Assembly (NCBI GenBank): GCA_020845515.1
Contig: JADLFQ010000072.1
Span: forward strand, 20,867 to 84,866
From: Anaerolineaceae bacterium
Lineage (GTDB): Bacteria > Chloroflexota > Anaerolineae > Anaerolineales > Anaerolineaceae
DNA: 64,000 bases
Direction of reading: 5' to 3'
Of the stretch, positions 24,799 through 33,469 are shown piece after piece. The notes below the pieces were generated by a model. The model was not told where the DNA came from and did not search any database. It was given only the letters and a program-made list of their open reading frames with translations. The position numbers and the translations under genes were made by a program. Position 1 is the first letter of the stretch. Each line of letters begins with the position of its first letter.

Positions 24799-25719
24799 TT
24801 AACCTTCCAAAAGATATCCCCTGCCGTGCTCGTTGCGGATATATCTGGGCTGTCTTGGATCAGGCTCAATTTTCTGGCGCAAACGGCGGATCACTTTCCA
24901 AACCAGATGTGCATCCCCGGGGTAACTATTGCCCCATACCTTCTCAAGAATGGTATCCGTCGCTAAAACCTGCCCTACCGCACTTGCCAGTTCAGCAAGA
25001 ACCTTGTATTCTGTGGCGGTAAGATGAACTTCCTGGCCATCCATATTCACTCTATGAGCCGAGAAGTCTATCGTAATGCATCCGATTGAGATAATGGAAG
25101 AGGCAGAGGAGACAGGTGACCGCATCCAATCTCTGACCGCTGCTTTTACTTTTGTGACCAGTTCATCCCCCGGCGAACCTTGACGATAACCATTCTCTAT
25201 AACTTGTTGATTCACCCCTTCTTCATCTGCAAAGGCAATGTCTGTCATTTGCTTAATATCACGGCTCCCCATTAATTCACTCAGAAAGATCTTCAAGGTT
25301 GCCAGCTCTCGATTGCGAATGACAAGCTCGCGTTGGGTGTTTTTTAGCTCTGTAATATCACGCCCAATTGACTGATACCCGGTGATCTTGCCGCTTTCAA
25401 GAATTGCCCGGTTTGTCCAGCGAATCCACCGTTGTTCGTTGTTTTGTAAGACGACCAACCTGTCATAAACCTGTTCCGGGTGTTCAGCAGTTAATTTAAT
25501 CAGAGATTGCTCCATCAAATCTCTAATTGCCTTATGCCGGATATCCGCCAGGTATTGTCCGGAAACAAGATCTTTTTGACGCAGGATGAAACTGCAATGA
25601 GCGTCGTTGGTAAAGGTTATGGTTCCGTCCGGCAAAAAGCGACGGAGGACTTCGGGCTGATCATCAAAGAAGGAACAGAAATGTTCCTCACTTAAGCTCA
25701 AGTTTTTTTCTAGACTCAT
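24799..25719 (-). CDS. PAS domain-winged helix transcriptional regulator
   Basis: 306 residues from the ATG at 25719, preceded by GAAGGATTTTCAAA; the ORF track start is 30 codons upstream without an SD. N-terminal PAS domain (about 15-130: FLPDGTITFTNDAHCSFILR, RWIRWTNRAILESGKITGYQSIGRDITELK), a helical linker, and an OmpR-type winged helix at the C-terminus (ISIGCITIDFSAHRVNMDGQEVHLTATEYKVLAELA, DAHLVWKVIRRLRQKIEPDP). There is no receiver domain, so the PAS sensor would act directly on the DNA-binding domain. Lies just upstream of the YkoE ECF operon in the same direction and is its obvious candidate regulator. Upstream has TTGACA with a TATAAT at a short 14-bp spacing. Confidence 0.82.
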   Translation of the reverse strand: MSLEKNLSLSEEHFCSFFDDQPEVLRRFLPDGTITFTNDAHCSFILRQKDLVSGQYLADIRHKAIRDLMEQSLIKLTAEHPEQVYDRLVVLQNNEQRWIRWTNRAILESGKITGYQSIGRDITELKNTQRELVIRNRELATLKIFLSELMGSRDIKQMTDIAFADEEGVNQQVIENGYRQGSPGDELVTKVKAAVRDWMRSPVSSASSIISIGCITIDFSAHRVNMDGQEVHLTATEYKVLAELASAVGQVLATDTILEKVWGNSYPGDAHLVWKVIRRLRQKIEPDPRQPRYIRNEHGRGYLLEG

Positions 25720-25904
25720 TTTGAAAATCCTTCGAGATGCGGTTGTACAGAATTTGTGTTTGAGAAATTTCGAAATGCATTCATAAGAAACCAATGGGAT
25801 TATAAACAATTATACACATCGAAATTTTTGTCAATCCATTTTAGTTGCATACGAGGGTGCAGGTTTGGATCAGAAAGAACAATTGCCGCAGAAGCTGAGT
25901 TCTT

Positions 25905-27149
25905 TTAATCGTCGTGCGCGCGGGATGCCGCCGCCCGCCCCGCCAATGCGCCGCTGCTGAAGGCGTATTGCAGGTTGTATCCGCCGCACGGCCCGACTAC
26001 GTCCAGCGTTTCCCCCGCCAGGTACAGCCCTTTTAAGCGGCGCGATTCCAGGGTTTTTGGATAGACCTCTGTTACGGGAACCCCTCCGGCGGAAACCTGA
26101 CAGTATTCAAACCCGCGCACCCCTTTGACCGGCCTGCGGGTATCTTTCAGGCTGCTGACCAGCCGGTTGAGAGCGCCTTCGCTTACTTTATTTAATGGAG
26201 CATCTGCCGGGATATTTGCCATGCTCAGATAAAATGAGACCACCTTGGGTGGAAGAAAAGCTCCCAGCAACACGCGAACCGGCAGGGGCGTATTGCGTTT
26301 GCGCGCCAACAGGTTGGCAAATTCAGCTTCAAAGAAATCCAGCAAGTTGAGTGAAATTATCAGCGTGTCCGCGGGGTGAGCGGAAACGTGATGGCTGATA
26401 TCCATGACAGCAGGACCGTTAAGCCCCCACTCTGTAAAGATCATGTTTCCCGCAGCGGAGGCCAGCAGCTCCTTCCCGTGCCATAATGCCACTCTGACAT
26501 CCAGCCGCACGCCTTGCAGAACTTTCAGGTCTTTCAGATCCACCAGCACAGGCGCGAGCGCCGGACGTTTGGGCAGCACGGTATGCCCTAATTGCGCCAA
26601 CACGGGGAACAACTCGCCCCGTGAACCGAGCGTGGGATAGGCCATCCCGCCGGCTGCAATGATGACCTTTTCGAACATCTCTTCCCCTTCACCGCCCCCA
26701 CCGGCGTACCGGATGGAGAAACCCCTCCTGGCGGGTGCGATGGCGTTCACCTTGCTCGACAGGCGCAGCGAAACACCAGCCAACTTTGCAGCCGCATCAA
26801 AAGCCTCGACCACTGTTTGCGCCGAGTTGGAGAGCGGGTAGTACCAGCCGTCGGGTGTTTGGGTGACCATAATGCCGATCTCTGCCAGCATTTCCAGCAG
26901 GTCTGGAACGCCGAACCCTCCCAACAGCGCCCGCATCCAGTTTGCATCGGCGCAGGTGTATTTTTCTGCCGAAACGCCGACATTGGTCAGGTTGCAGCGC
27001 CCGCTGCCGGTTGCCAGCAGTTTGCGCCCGACCTGGGCGTTGCTTTCGAACAAGCTGACCGCCGCGCCGCGCCAGGCGGCTTGCAGCGCGGCGGCCAGCC
27101 CCGAAGCCCCCGCTCCGATGATGGCGATTTTTGTGCGCTCATTGTCCAT
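25905..27149 (-). CDS. HI0933/YhiN-family FAD-dependent oxidoreductase
   Basis: 414 residues. Dinucleotide-binding KIAIIGAGASGLAAALQAAWRGA, then VGRKLLATGSGRCNLTN (family hallmark), IAAGGMAYPTLGSRGELFPVLAQLGH and C-terminal GLYLAGETLDVVGPCGGYNLQYAFSSGALAGRAA. Two-domain flavoprotein; a related protein (BaiN) has been linked to bile-acid metabolism, but the physiological role in most bacteria is unknown. Confidence 0.93.
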   Translation of the reverse strand: MDNERTKIAIIGAGASGLAAALQAAWRGAAVSLFESNAQVGRKLLATGSGRCNLTNVGVSAEKYTCADANWMRALLGGFGVPDLLEMLAEIGIMVTQTPDGWYYPLSNSAQTVVEAFDAAAKLAGVSLRLSSKVNAIAPARRGFSIRYAGGGGEGEEMFEKVIIAAGGMAYPTLGSRGELFPVLAQLGHTVLPKRPALAPVLVDLKDLKVLQGVRLDVRVALWHGKELLASAAGNMIFTEWGLNGPAVMDISHHVSAHPADTLIISLNLLDFFEAEFANLLARKRNTPLPVRVLLGAFLPPKVVSFYLSMANIPADAPLNKVSEGALNRLVSSLKDTRRPVKGVRGFEYCQVSAGGVPVTEVYPKTLESRRLKGLYLAGETLDVVGPCGGYNLQYAFSSGALAGRAAASRAHDD

Positions 27150-27203
27150 AGCTCACCGCTGGATGTTGTCTGTCCATGCTTTTCAGACTCTCCCTCTTTT
27201 CTC

Positions 27204-28127
27204 TTACCGCGCGCCGCCGCTTTCGATGCCGCACAATCGTTCGGAAAGCTCCCACAAGCGGGCGGCTTCTTCCTCCCGTTGTGCATAGCGGCTGGGCGCG
27301 AGCGGACGGCAGTTCTTCCAATAAACCTCGCGAGAGGCTTGAACGGCCGGATCGGCAGCCAGAAAGATCACCGTCGCCGCGCCATGATCCGGATCAGTCC
27401 CGCCGCGCCGCCGGCGCTCCCACACCCAGCGCACAATCCCGCTGGTGCCTTTTAAACCGATTTCCGTGTTCACCAGCCCGGGGTCGGCGGCATAGGCGCG
27501 CAGGTGAAAGTCTGCCCCCAGGCGGCGGTTCAGTTCGAAGGAAAATAACACGTTCGCCAGCTTGGACTGTTGGTAGGCCTTCAGGGTATTATAGTTCCTG
27601 CGCAGCATCACGTCGCCCCAGTGGATGTGCGCATTGCGGTGCGAGGCCGAGCTGACGGTTACCACCCGGCCGGCCGGCGCCGCTCGCAGGAGCGGCAGCA
27701 GCTCGTGGGTGAGCAGAAAAGGCGCCAGGTGATTGACGGCAAATTGCAGTTCATAGCCGTCTTCGGTGGCTGTATACCAATTGGCGACTGCTCCGGCGTT
27801 GTTGACAAGCACATCCAATCCACCAGTGGCGGCGGCAACTTTCTCGCGGATGGCAGCAGCCAGGGCGCGCACCTGGCGCTGCGAGGAAAGATCGGCCATG
27901 CAAAAAGAAAGCTGCGCAGAAGGGTTGTTGGACAGGATTGCCGCCTGCGCTTCCGCGATGCGGGCTTCCGAACGCCCCACCCCGATCACACAAGCCCCGC
28001 GCGCTGCCAACGCTTGCGCAGCCGCAAAGCCGATCCCAGAGGTCGCGCCGGTGACAACCATCATCCTGCCAGCAAGAGCTTTTGCAGGATCCAACCCACG
28101 GTCTTGAAGGGAAACAGAATCGGACAT
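27204..28127 (-). CDS. SDR oxidoreductase, retinol-dehydrogenase-like
   Basis: 307 residues of classical SDR: nucleotide-binding TGATSGIGFAAAQALAARGA, ADLSSQRQVRALAAAI, NNAGAV, catalytic Ser (VVTVSSASH) and YQQSK. The arrangement resembles RDH/WW-oxidoreductase-type SDRs. A 22-residue N-terminal extension precedes the Rossmann fold. Divergent from the next SDR; the shared spacer has a palindromic operator candidate. Confidence 0.9.
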   Translation of the reverse strand: MSDSVSLQDRGLDPAKALAGRMMVVTGATSGIGFAAAQALAARGACVIGVGRSEARIAEAQAAILSNNPSAQLSFCMADLSSQRQVRALAAAIREKVAAATGGLDVLVNNAGAVANWYTATEDGYELQFAVNHLAPFLLTHELLPLLRAAPAGRVVTVSSASHRNAHIHWGDVMLRRNYNTLKAYQQSKLANVLFSFELNRRLGADFHLRAYAADPGLVNTEIGLKGTSGIVRWVWERRRRGGTDPDHGAATVIFLAADPAVQASREVYWKNCRPLAPSRYAQREEEAARLWELSERLCGIESGGAR

Positions 28128-28155
28128 ATTTGAAGGTTCCTTCGCTTTCAGGTCT

Positions 28156-28169
28156 TAACCAATCGGTTA
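28156..28169. promoter_or_regulatory. TetR-type operator candidate TAACC-AATC-GGTTA
   Basis: A perfect inverted repeat (TAACC/GGTTA) in the divergent SDR spacer, with a second TAACCAAT half-site copy at 28182-28189. CGGTTA recurs at 29792-29797 before the third SDR. Likely target of the TetR encoded at 29.1 kb, by location. Confidence 0.4.
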
Positions 28170-28272
28170 CACCGGATAGTATAACCAATTGCTTGACTTA
28201 TTACAAGGTTTTCTTTATGATTAATCAGATGATCCATTCATGCACAGGGATATTTTTACAAGGAACTGACAA

Positions 28273-29085
28273 ATGAAAAGCTACGCATTGATCACCGGCG
28301 CAACCGGCGGGCTGGGGAAAGCTCTTGCAGCCGAGTGCGCCTCACGGGGCTGGAACCTGTTTCTGACCGATCTTTCAGAACAATCCCTGGAGGCTCTGGC
28401 CATCGGGCTTGGCCGCCTGCACAGTGTTGATATTCTTTACCAGCCCTGCGACCTCACAGATTCCGCCTCGCGGGAAATATTATGGCAGGCGATTGAACAG
28501 GCGGGTCTGCGTTTTCACCTTTTACTGAATGTTGCCGGCGTTGATTTTGAAGGGCCATTCCGCGAAAGAGCAATCAACGAACTACGCACAGTTCTGCAGT
28601 TGAATATCGAAGCAACGGTTGAAATGACCCGCCGCGTGCTGATGTTTCGGGATGCGACCCGCACCCTACGGATTGTAAATGTAAGCAGCCTGGCCGGCTA
28701 CTACCCGATGCCCTTAAAAGCAATCTATGCCGCCTCAAAGCGATTTTTGCTTGATTTTTCGCTGGCCCTGAACCAGGAACTACGATCTGCCGATATTACC
28801 GTTATGGCGCTTTGCCCGGCAGGAATGCCAACCAACCAGGAAACCAGACGCGGCATCAAAGCGCAGGGATTCCTGGGCCAGGTTACAACCCTGAATGTCG
28901 GCAGTGTAGCAGTCCGTACCATTGAGCTTGCCCTGGCAGGCCGAAAAGTATATATTCCCGGTGCATTTAATCAGGTAATGCAAGCTCTTGGCTCGCTGGC
29001 GCCTCCTGCCACAGTTGCTTTTTTGATCAGCAAGCGTTGGAAGGCAGCCCGTCAGAAGTCTATTCCAATGCCGGCAGAGAGATGA
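28273..29085 (+). CDS. SDR family enzyme (paralogue A)
   Basis: 270 residues. SYALITGATGGLGKALAAECASRGWNLFLTDLS, LLNVAGVDFEGPF, catalytic VSSLAGYYPMP and YAASKRFLLDFSLALNQEL. The C-terminal 70 residues carry hydrophobic, possibly membrane-associated helices (QVMQALGSLAPPATVAFLISKRW). Resembles YqjQ/DltE-like SDRs. Very similar over its whole length to the SDR at 29.8 kb (same MKSY/VKSY start, same C-terminal ISKRW/IGKRW), i.e. a local duplication around a TetR gene. Confidence 0.9.
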   Translation: MKSYALITGATGGLGKALAAECASRGWNLFLTDLSEQSLEALAIGLGRLHSVDILYQPCDLTDSASREILWQAIEQAGLRFHLLLNVAGVDFEGPFRERAINELRTVLQLNIEATVEMTRRVLMFRDATRTLRIVNVSSLAGYYPMPLKAIYAASKRFLLDFSLALNQELRSADITVMALCPAGMPTNQETRRGIKAQGFLGQVTTLNVGSVAVRTIELALAGRKVYIPGAFNQVMQALGSLAPPATVAFLISKRWKAARQKSIPMPAER

Positions 29086-29141
29086 TCTCGGGCGGCTGAG
29101 ATGCGAAACAACAGCAATTACGGAAAACGAAGGTGAACCCT

Positions 29142-29741
29142 ATGGCTCAACGTGCGACCAAACAACATATTATGGAAGCAACCATCACGGCTATTGAAAA
29201 GTATGGCGTACAAAACGTCACAACCCGCACGATAGCACAGGAAGCCGGGGTAAATAACGCTGCGCTGCATTATTATTATGGCACAAAAGACCGCCTGGTG
29301 ACGGAGGCTCTGGCCTTGACTCTGGATCATATGATGCAGGATACGGATGCAATTCTATCCGGGGAAGGCGATATCCGCGAGCGGCTGGCAGCGTTATTTG
29401 GATATATTGTTGAGGGCATCCTGCGCTATCCCAACCTCATTCGCGCTCACCTTGCCGGCCCGCTGATGCAGGGAGAAAACAACAGCCCCTTTTTAGGCTT
29501 ATTGGATGCCTGGCTCAACCGGACAAGCAGAGAGTTGGAGACCATTCCCACCTCCACGCCCGCAGGTGGTATGCGGTTTGCGGTCTATGCGGCTTTTTCC
29601 GCTATATTGATGGCAGGCTTGTTGCCAGAATCAGCTCAAGAGGTCATCTCCATAAATTTGCGCGATGCGGCGGCGCGTACAAAAGCAATTGAATCGATCG
29701 TAGCCAGCCTCCTCATTCAGGCCGGAAAGGCAGGCAAATAG
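29142..29741 (+). CDS. TetR/AcrR family transcriptional regulator
   Basis: 199 residues from the ATG at 29142, preceded by GAAGGTGAACCC; the GTG start of the track ORF falls inside this SD. N-terminal HTH: KQHIMEATITAIEKYGVQNVTTRTIAQEAGVNNAALHYYYGTKDRLVTEAL. The C-terminal ligand-binding domain is helical and not assignable. Sits between two SDR paralogues on the same strand and probably controls them and the divergent SDR. Confidence 0.93.
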   Translation: MAQRATKQHIMEATITAIEKYGVQNVTTRTIAQEAGVNNAALHYYYGTKDRLVTEALALTLDHMMQDTDAILSGEGDIRERLAALFGYIVEGILRYPNLIRAHLAGPLMQGENNSPFLGLLDAWLNRTSRELETIPTSTPAGGMRFAVYAAFSAILMAGLLPESAQEVISINLRDAAARTKAIESIVASLLIQAGKAGK

Positions 29742-29843
29742 AAAATGGCTACCGCCAGGGCGACAGAACCAAAACCATAATCCAGTTTGACCGGTTATTC
29801 AACAGGAAAATATGACAAAATTCATTATCAAGAAAAGCGCTCA

Positions 29844-30644
29844 GTGAAAAGCTATGTACTGATCACCGGGGCAGCCGGCGGGCTTGGAAAAGCATTTGCC
29901 GCAGAATGCGCCGCGCGCGGATGGGATTTATTCTTAACCGATCTCAGGGCGGATTTGCTGGCGCCGCTGGCGGCCGGGTTGCAGCGTCTGTACGGTGTTG
30001 ATGTGTTGTACATTCCCGGTGACTTGACCGATCAGGCGTCACGCCAGGCGCTGTGGGAGGAGATTGGCAGGCTTGGGCTGCGCTTTCATTTTCTTTTCAA
30101 CGTTGCAGGCAGCGGAGATGAAGGCGCCTTTATAGGCCGGAACCCGGACAACCTGCGCGCCCTCTTGCGGCTGAATGTCGAAGCGACCGTGGCTATGAGC
30201 CGGCAGGTTCTCGCCTTTCGAGATCCTGCCCAAGATTTCCACATTGTCAATGTAAGCAGCCTGGCCGGGTTTTACCCCATGCCATATAAAGCTGTCTATG
30301 CCGCCTCCAAACGTTTTGTGCTCGATTTCTCACTGGCTTTGCATGAGGAACTCAAACCGCTGGGGGTCAGTGTCACCGTGCTGTGCCCGGCGGGGCTGCC
30401 CACCCACAACGCGTCCATCCGGCGTATCCTCGGGCAAGGGCTGATCGGACAGCTTACTACGGTCAACGTCGGTGATGCCGCTGCCCAGACGGTCGAGAAA
30501 GCCCTGGCTGGGAGAAGCATTGTGATTCCCGGGTTTCTCAATCGCGTCTTTCGTTGGGCTGGCGCCTGGTTGTCCCCTCAGATTGCCGCCCGGCTGATCG
30601 GCAAACGCTGGCAGCGGCTGCAAGGACAACACCTTCACGAGTAA
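29844..30644 (+). CDS. SDR family enzyme (paralogue B)
   Basis: 266 residues from GTG 29844 (VKSYVLITGAAGGLGKAFAAE), chosen by alignment with paralogue A; the ORF track extends 19 codons upstream. Motifs NVAGSGDEGAF, VSSLAGFYPMP, YAASKRFVLDFSLALHEEL. Same unusual C-terminal tail as paralogue A (LNRVFRWAGAWLSPQIAARLIGKRW). Probable substrates are lipid or polyketide-like ketones, inferred only from the family. Confidence 0.88.
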   Translation: MKSYVLITGAAGGLGKAFAAECAARGWDLFLTDLRADLLAPLAAGLQRLYGVDVLYIPGDLTDQASRQALWEEIGRLGLRFHFLFNVAGSGDEGAFIGRNPDNLRALLRLNVEATVAMSRQVLAFRDPAQDFHIVNVSSLAGFYPMPYKAVYAASKRFVLDFSLALHEELKPLGVSVTVLCPAGLPTHNASIRRILGQGLIGQLTTVNVGDAAAQTVEKALAGRSIVIPGFLNRVFRWAGAWLSPQIAARLIGKRWQRLQGQHLHE

Positions 30645-30689
30645 TACCTTGACAAAGTGGAAAAGTGCCCGCTTAAATACCCTTGACTG

Positions 30690-30698
30690 TGATATAAT
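30690..30698 (+). promoter_or_regulatory. Extended -10 promoter of the RRM gene
   Basis: TGA-TATAAT (30690-30698) within TGTGATATAATC; the -35 region is weak. A TTGACA at 30649 is too far away. The same TGTGRTATAMT pattern occurs before the DEAD-box gene. Confidence 0.55.
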
Positions 30699-30728
30699 CC
30701 ATTCACCTGCGTGGCTTGTGCGCTTGAT

Positions 30729-30763
30729 CGCCAGACCAAATTAGGGTCGGGCGGTTTTTTTTT
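30729..30763 (+). terminator. Terminator-like hairpin in the RRM-gene leader
   Basis: CGCC-A-GACC (30729-30737) pairs with GGTC-G-GGCG (30745-30753), one internal mismatch, then G and nine Ts (30755-30763). It lies between the promoter and the start codon at 30800, so it would end transcription early unless overcome; alternatively it only ends the SDR transcript. Confidence 0.7.
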
Positions 30764-30799
30764 AGAAAGAACGAGGTTGATTCCAGGAGACCAAGGAAG

Positions 30800-31165
30800 A
30801 TGGAAATAAAATTATATGTTGGCAACCTTTCCTACCACACCACCGACGATTCTTTGCGGGAGCTTTTCGCTCAAGCAGGGACAGTGGCATCCGTTGATGT
30901 GATTAAGGATCGTATGACTGGGAGTTCGAAAGGGTTTGCTTTTGTTCAAATGAGCAGCCAGCAGGAAGCGGACAATGCGATCCGCATGTTCAACGGCCAC
31001 CGGCTTGATGATCGCGAGATCAAAGTCAGTATCGCCCGCCCGCGAGAGGAATCCGGGCCGGGCGGTTTTGGCGGTCCCCGACGCTCCGGCGGCGGGTATG
31101 GTAAAGGCCCCAGCAATCGCGGCGGTGAGAGACGCGGCGGCGGCGGCGGTCAGCGCCGATACTAA
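30800..31165 (+). CDS. RNA-binding protein, single RRM with Gly-Arg tail
   Basis: 121 residues. RRM of about 80 residues with RNP2 LYVGNLS and RNP1 KGFAFVQM, followed by an RGG-like tail (GGFGGPRRSGGGYGKGP and on). This type of bacterial RRM protein, best known in cyanobacteria, is cold-induced and binds single-stranded RNA. Followed after 39 bp by cspA on the same strand. Confidence 0.96.
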   Translation: MEIKLYVGNLSYHTTDDSLRELFAQAGTVASVDVIKDRMTGSSKGFAFVQMSSQQEADNAIRMFNGHRLDDREIKVSIARPREESGPGGFGGPRRSGGGYGKGPSNRGGERRGGGGGQRRY

Positions 31166-31204
31166 TCCATATTGTTTTTCAGCAACTTGAAGGAGATTTT
31201 CAGA

Positions 31205-31414
31205 ATGTCAGAACGTATTATCGGAACCGTGAAATGGTTCAACAACAGCAAGGGTTATGGTTTCCTGGCGCAGGAAAACGGAACAGATGTTTTCGTGCAC
31301 TTCAGTTCCATTCAGGGGGACGGTTACCGCTCTCTCGAAGAAGGCCAAAGAGTAGAATTCTCGATTGAGAAAGGTCAAAAAGGCCTGCAAGCTTCGAATG
31401 TAGTACTTCTATAA
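31205..31414 (+). CDS. cspA: Cold shock protein, CspA family
   Basis: 69 residues from the ATG at 31205, after [45 protein letters not shown] contains both RNP motifs (KGYGFL, VFVHF). Binds and melts RNA structure; CspA-type proteins are known transcription antiterminators, relevant to the leader hairpins of the neighbouring genes. Ends at a strong terminator. Confidence 0.97.
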   Translation: MSERIIGTVKWFNNSKGYGFLAQENGTDVFVHFSSIQGDGYRSLEEGQRVEFSIEKGQKGLQASNVVLL

Positions 31415-31437
31415 TTTGAAGGTTTAATCACTCAAAA

Positions 31438-31469
31438 CCCCGCCTGCTCTCAGAGGCGGGGTTTTTTTT
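31438..31469 (+). terminator. Intrinsic terminator of the RRM-cspA unit
   Basis: CCCCGCCT-8 nt-AGGCGGGG followed by eight Ts. Confidence 0.93.
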
Positions 31470-31479
31470 GTTAAAAATG

Positions 31480-31488
31480 TGGTATACT
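31480..31488 (+). promoter_or_regulatory. Extended -10 promoter of the DEAD-box gene
   Basis: TGG-TATACT (31480-31488) 13 bp after the previous terminator; no clear -35. Confidence 0.55.
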
Positions 31489-31551
31489 TTCGCTTCGATC
31501 CCGAAAGGGACACATTGGTTCAGGGAATTGTTTTGATCAGACCGAATGATT

Positions 31552-31579
31552 GCCCGGTGGAAACCCATTGGGCTTTTTT
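31552..31579 (+). terminator. Terminator-like hairpin in the DEAD-box gene leader
   Basis: GCCCGGTGG (31552-31560), loop AAA plus one C, CCATTGGGC ending at 31573, then six Ts. It lies about 60 nt into the transcript and 92 bp before the ATG. A small TCCC-GAAA-GGGA hairpin (31499-31510) starts the leader. TTGATCAGACC at 31533-31543 repeats an element of the RRM leader. Confidence 0.7.
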
Positions 31580-31671
31580 AATGCCTGAGCGGCTTCCGTG
31601 AGGAACACCGCCGGAAACACAGGCGCGGGAACGGCGGCATCAAAACACCCCATTATGCTTGAGGAGTTTTG

Positions 31672-33315
31672 ATGACAACCGAATTTACCCAACTTAACCT
31701 GCATCCGCAGCTTATTCAAGCTGTAACGGAGCTGGGTTATACAGCCCCCATGCCTGTTCAAGAAGCGATCATCCCGCTGATGATCGAGGGCCGTGATGTG
31801 ATTGGACAGGCACAAACCGGCACCGGCAAGACCGCCGCGTTTGCCCTTCCCATCCTGCAAACAATCCAACCGCAACAACAAGTTGTTCAGGCGCTGATCG
31901 TCGTCCCCACGCGCGAACTGGCGTTACAGGTCGTGGAAGCCATCTCCGACTATGGCCGCTACCGGCCGGTGCGCGTGCTGGCAGTGTATGGCGGACAGCC
32001 TTACCAGCCGCAAATCAACCGTCTGCGTAAAGGTGTGGATATTGTCGCCGGCACCCCCGGCCGTTTGCTGGACTTGATTCAGAAGCATATTTTGAATCTT
32101 GCGGAAGTGCGCACCGTGGTACTGGATGAAGCTGACGAGATGTTGAGCATGGGGTTTATCGAAGACATCAACACGATCCTGTCAGAGACGCCCTCCACCC
32201 GGCAGACTGCGCTCTTTTCCGCCACGCTGCCGCCGCAGATCCGCCGCCTTGCAGACAAGTACATGTGCAACCCGCAAGCCATCACCCTGGGCGGCGGGCA
32301 AGCCACCGTTGCCATGCTTGACCAGCGTTATTGTGTGGTCAATCAGAATGACAAGCTGGCGGCGCTCACCCGCATGTTCGAGGTTGAGGAGATTACCAGC
32401 GCCCTGGTCTTTGCCCGCACCCGCGCCGGCACCAGTGAACTGGCGAATGAGCTGATGACGCGCGGCTACTCTGCTGAAGTGTTAAACGGCGACCTGAGTC
32501 AGGACGCGCGCGAGCAAACTTTGCAGCGCTTCCGCGAAAATAAACTACAAGTTTTGGTGGCCACCGATGTGGCTGCGCGCGGGCTGGATATTGAGGATAT
32601 TTCGCACGTCTTTAATTATGACCTGCCCGATGACCCGGAAATCTATGTACACCGTGTCGGGCGCACCGGACGCGCCGGTAAAAGCGGTATTGCGATCACC
32701 CTGATCACACCGCGGGAGCGCCGGAACTTGAAGCAGATCGAAACCTTCACCCGCCATAAGATCAACCCGATGGTACTTCCGAGCGAGGAGGACATCCTCA
32801 ACCATCGCAAGGATAAGCTGGTGAAGCAGATGGGCATTTGGTTGCAGCGCGGCCGTTACCGCAAGGAACGTGAGATTGTCGAAGCCCTGCTGCTGGAGGG
32901 GCATGACGCTGTGGAAATTGCCGCGGCCGCCCTCAAGGTCGCGCGGGCGGATGAAAAGCAGCGCCCGATTGCCCCGGTCGGTGAGGTGGTGGAACCCGCC
33001 GCGCGCCATCCGGAACGCCGTGCAAAGCCTGCCCGAAGCGGCAGTTCGCGCCCTGCTGTGCAGGGATCTGTGTCGCACGAAGCCGGCATGGTACGGCTGA
33101 TGATCAATATGGGAAAACACCAAGGCGTGCGCCCCGGCGATATCGTCGGCGCGATTGCTTCGCATGCGCACATCCCCGGCTATACCATCGGCAAGATATC
33201 TATTCAAGACAAACATTCTCTTGTGGATGTGCCGGAAGAATTTTTACCGCAGGTGCTGGCGAAGAACAAGGAAGTTTTTATTCTTAAACAATCGATCCAG
33301 TTGGTGCGCGCCTAA
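31672..33315 (+). CDS. deaD: DEAD-box ATP-dependent RNA helicase (DeaD/CsdA-like)
   Basis: 547 residues from ATG 31672 (SD GAGGAG); the track's TTG 31669 is one codon earlier. Q motif GYTAPMPVQEAIIP, motif I AQTGTGKT, PTRELA, DEAD (VLDEADEML), SAT, and HRVGRTGRAG. C-terminal DbpA-type RNA-binding domain (MVRLMINMGKHQGVRPGDIVGAIAS). Unwinds structured RNA in ribosome assembly and cold adaptation. With the RRM and Csp genes upstream it forms a cold-shock cluster, but it has its own promoter and leader. Confidence 0.96.
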   Translation: MTTEFTQLNLHPQLIQAVTELGYTAPMPVQEAIIPLMIEGRDVIGQAQTGTGKTAAFALPILQTIQPQQQVVQALIVVPTRELALQVVEAISDYGRYRPVRVLAVYGGQPYQPQINRLRKGVDIVAGTPGRLLDLIQKHILNLAEVRTVVLDEADEMLSMGFIEDINTILSETPSTRQTALFSATLPPQIRRLADKYMCNPQAITLGGGQATVAMLDQRYCVVNQNDKLAALTRMFEVEEITSALVFARTRAGTSELANELMTRGYSAEVLNGDLSQDAREQTLQRFRENKLQVLVATDVAARGLDIEDISHVFNYDLPDDPEIYVHRVGRTGRAGKSGIAITLITPRERRNLKQIETFTRHKINPMVLPSEEDILNHRKDKLVKQMGIWLQRGRYRKEREIVEALLLEGHDAVEIAAAALKVARADEKQRPIAPVGEVVEPAARHPERRAKPARSGSSRPAVQGSVSHEAGMVRLMINMGKHQGVRPGDIVGAIASHAHIPGYTIGKISIQDKHSLVDVPEEFLPQVLAKNKEVFILKQSIQLVRA

Positions 33316-33469
33316 CGGGCAAAAATTCGCCCGTATTGTCCACCGGCCGCATCACGGCCATAACCGACCAGGCTCTTATGGTCTTCGATTCCATGCGGCG
33401 GTCTGCGCCCATAAGGGTTCCTGCCAAAAGCTCTGCAAAAGACTTTCGAAGAAACAGGCACGATTATTT

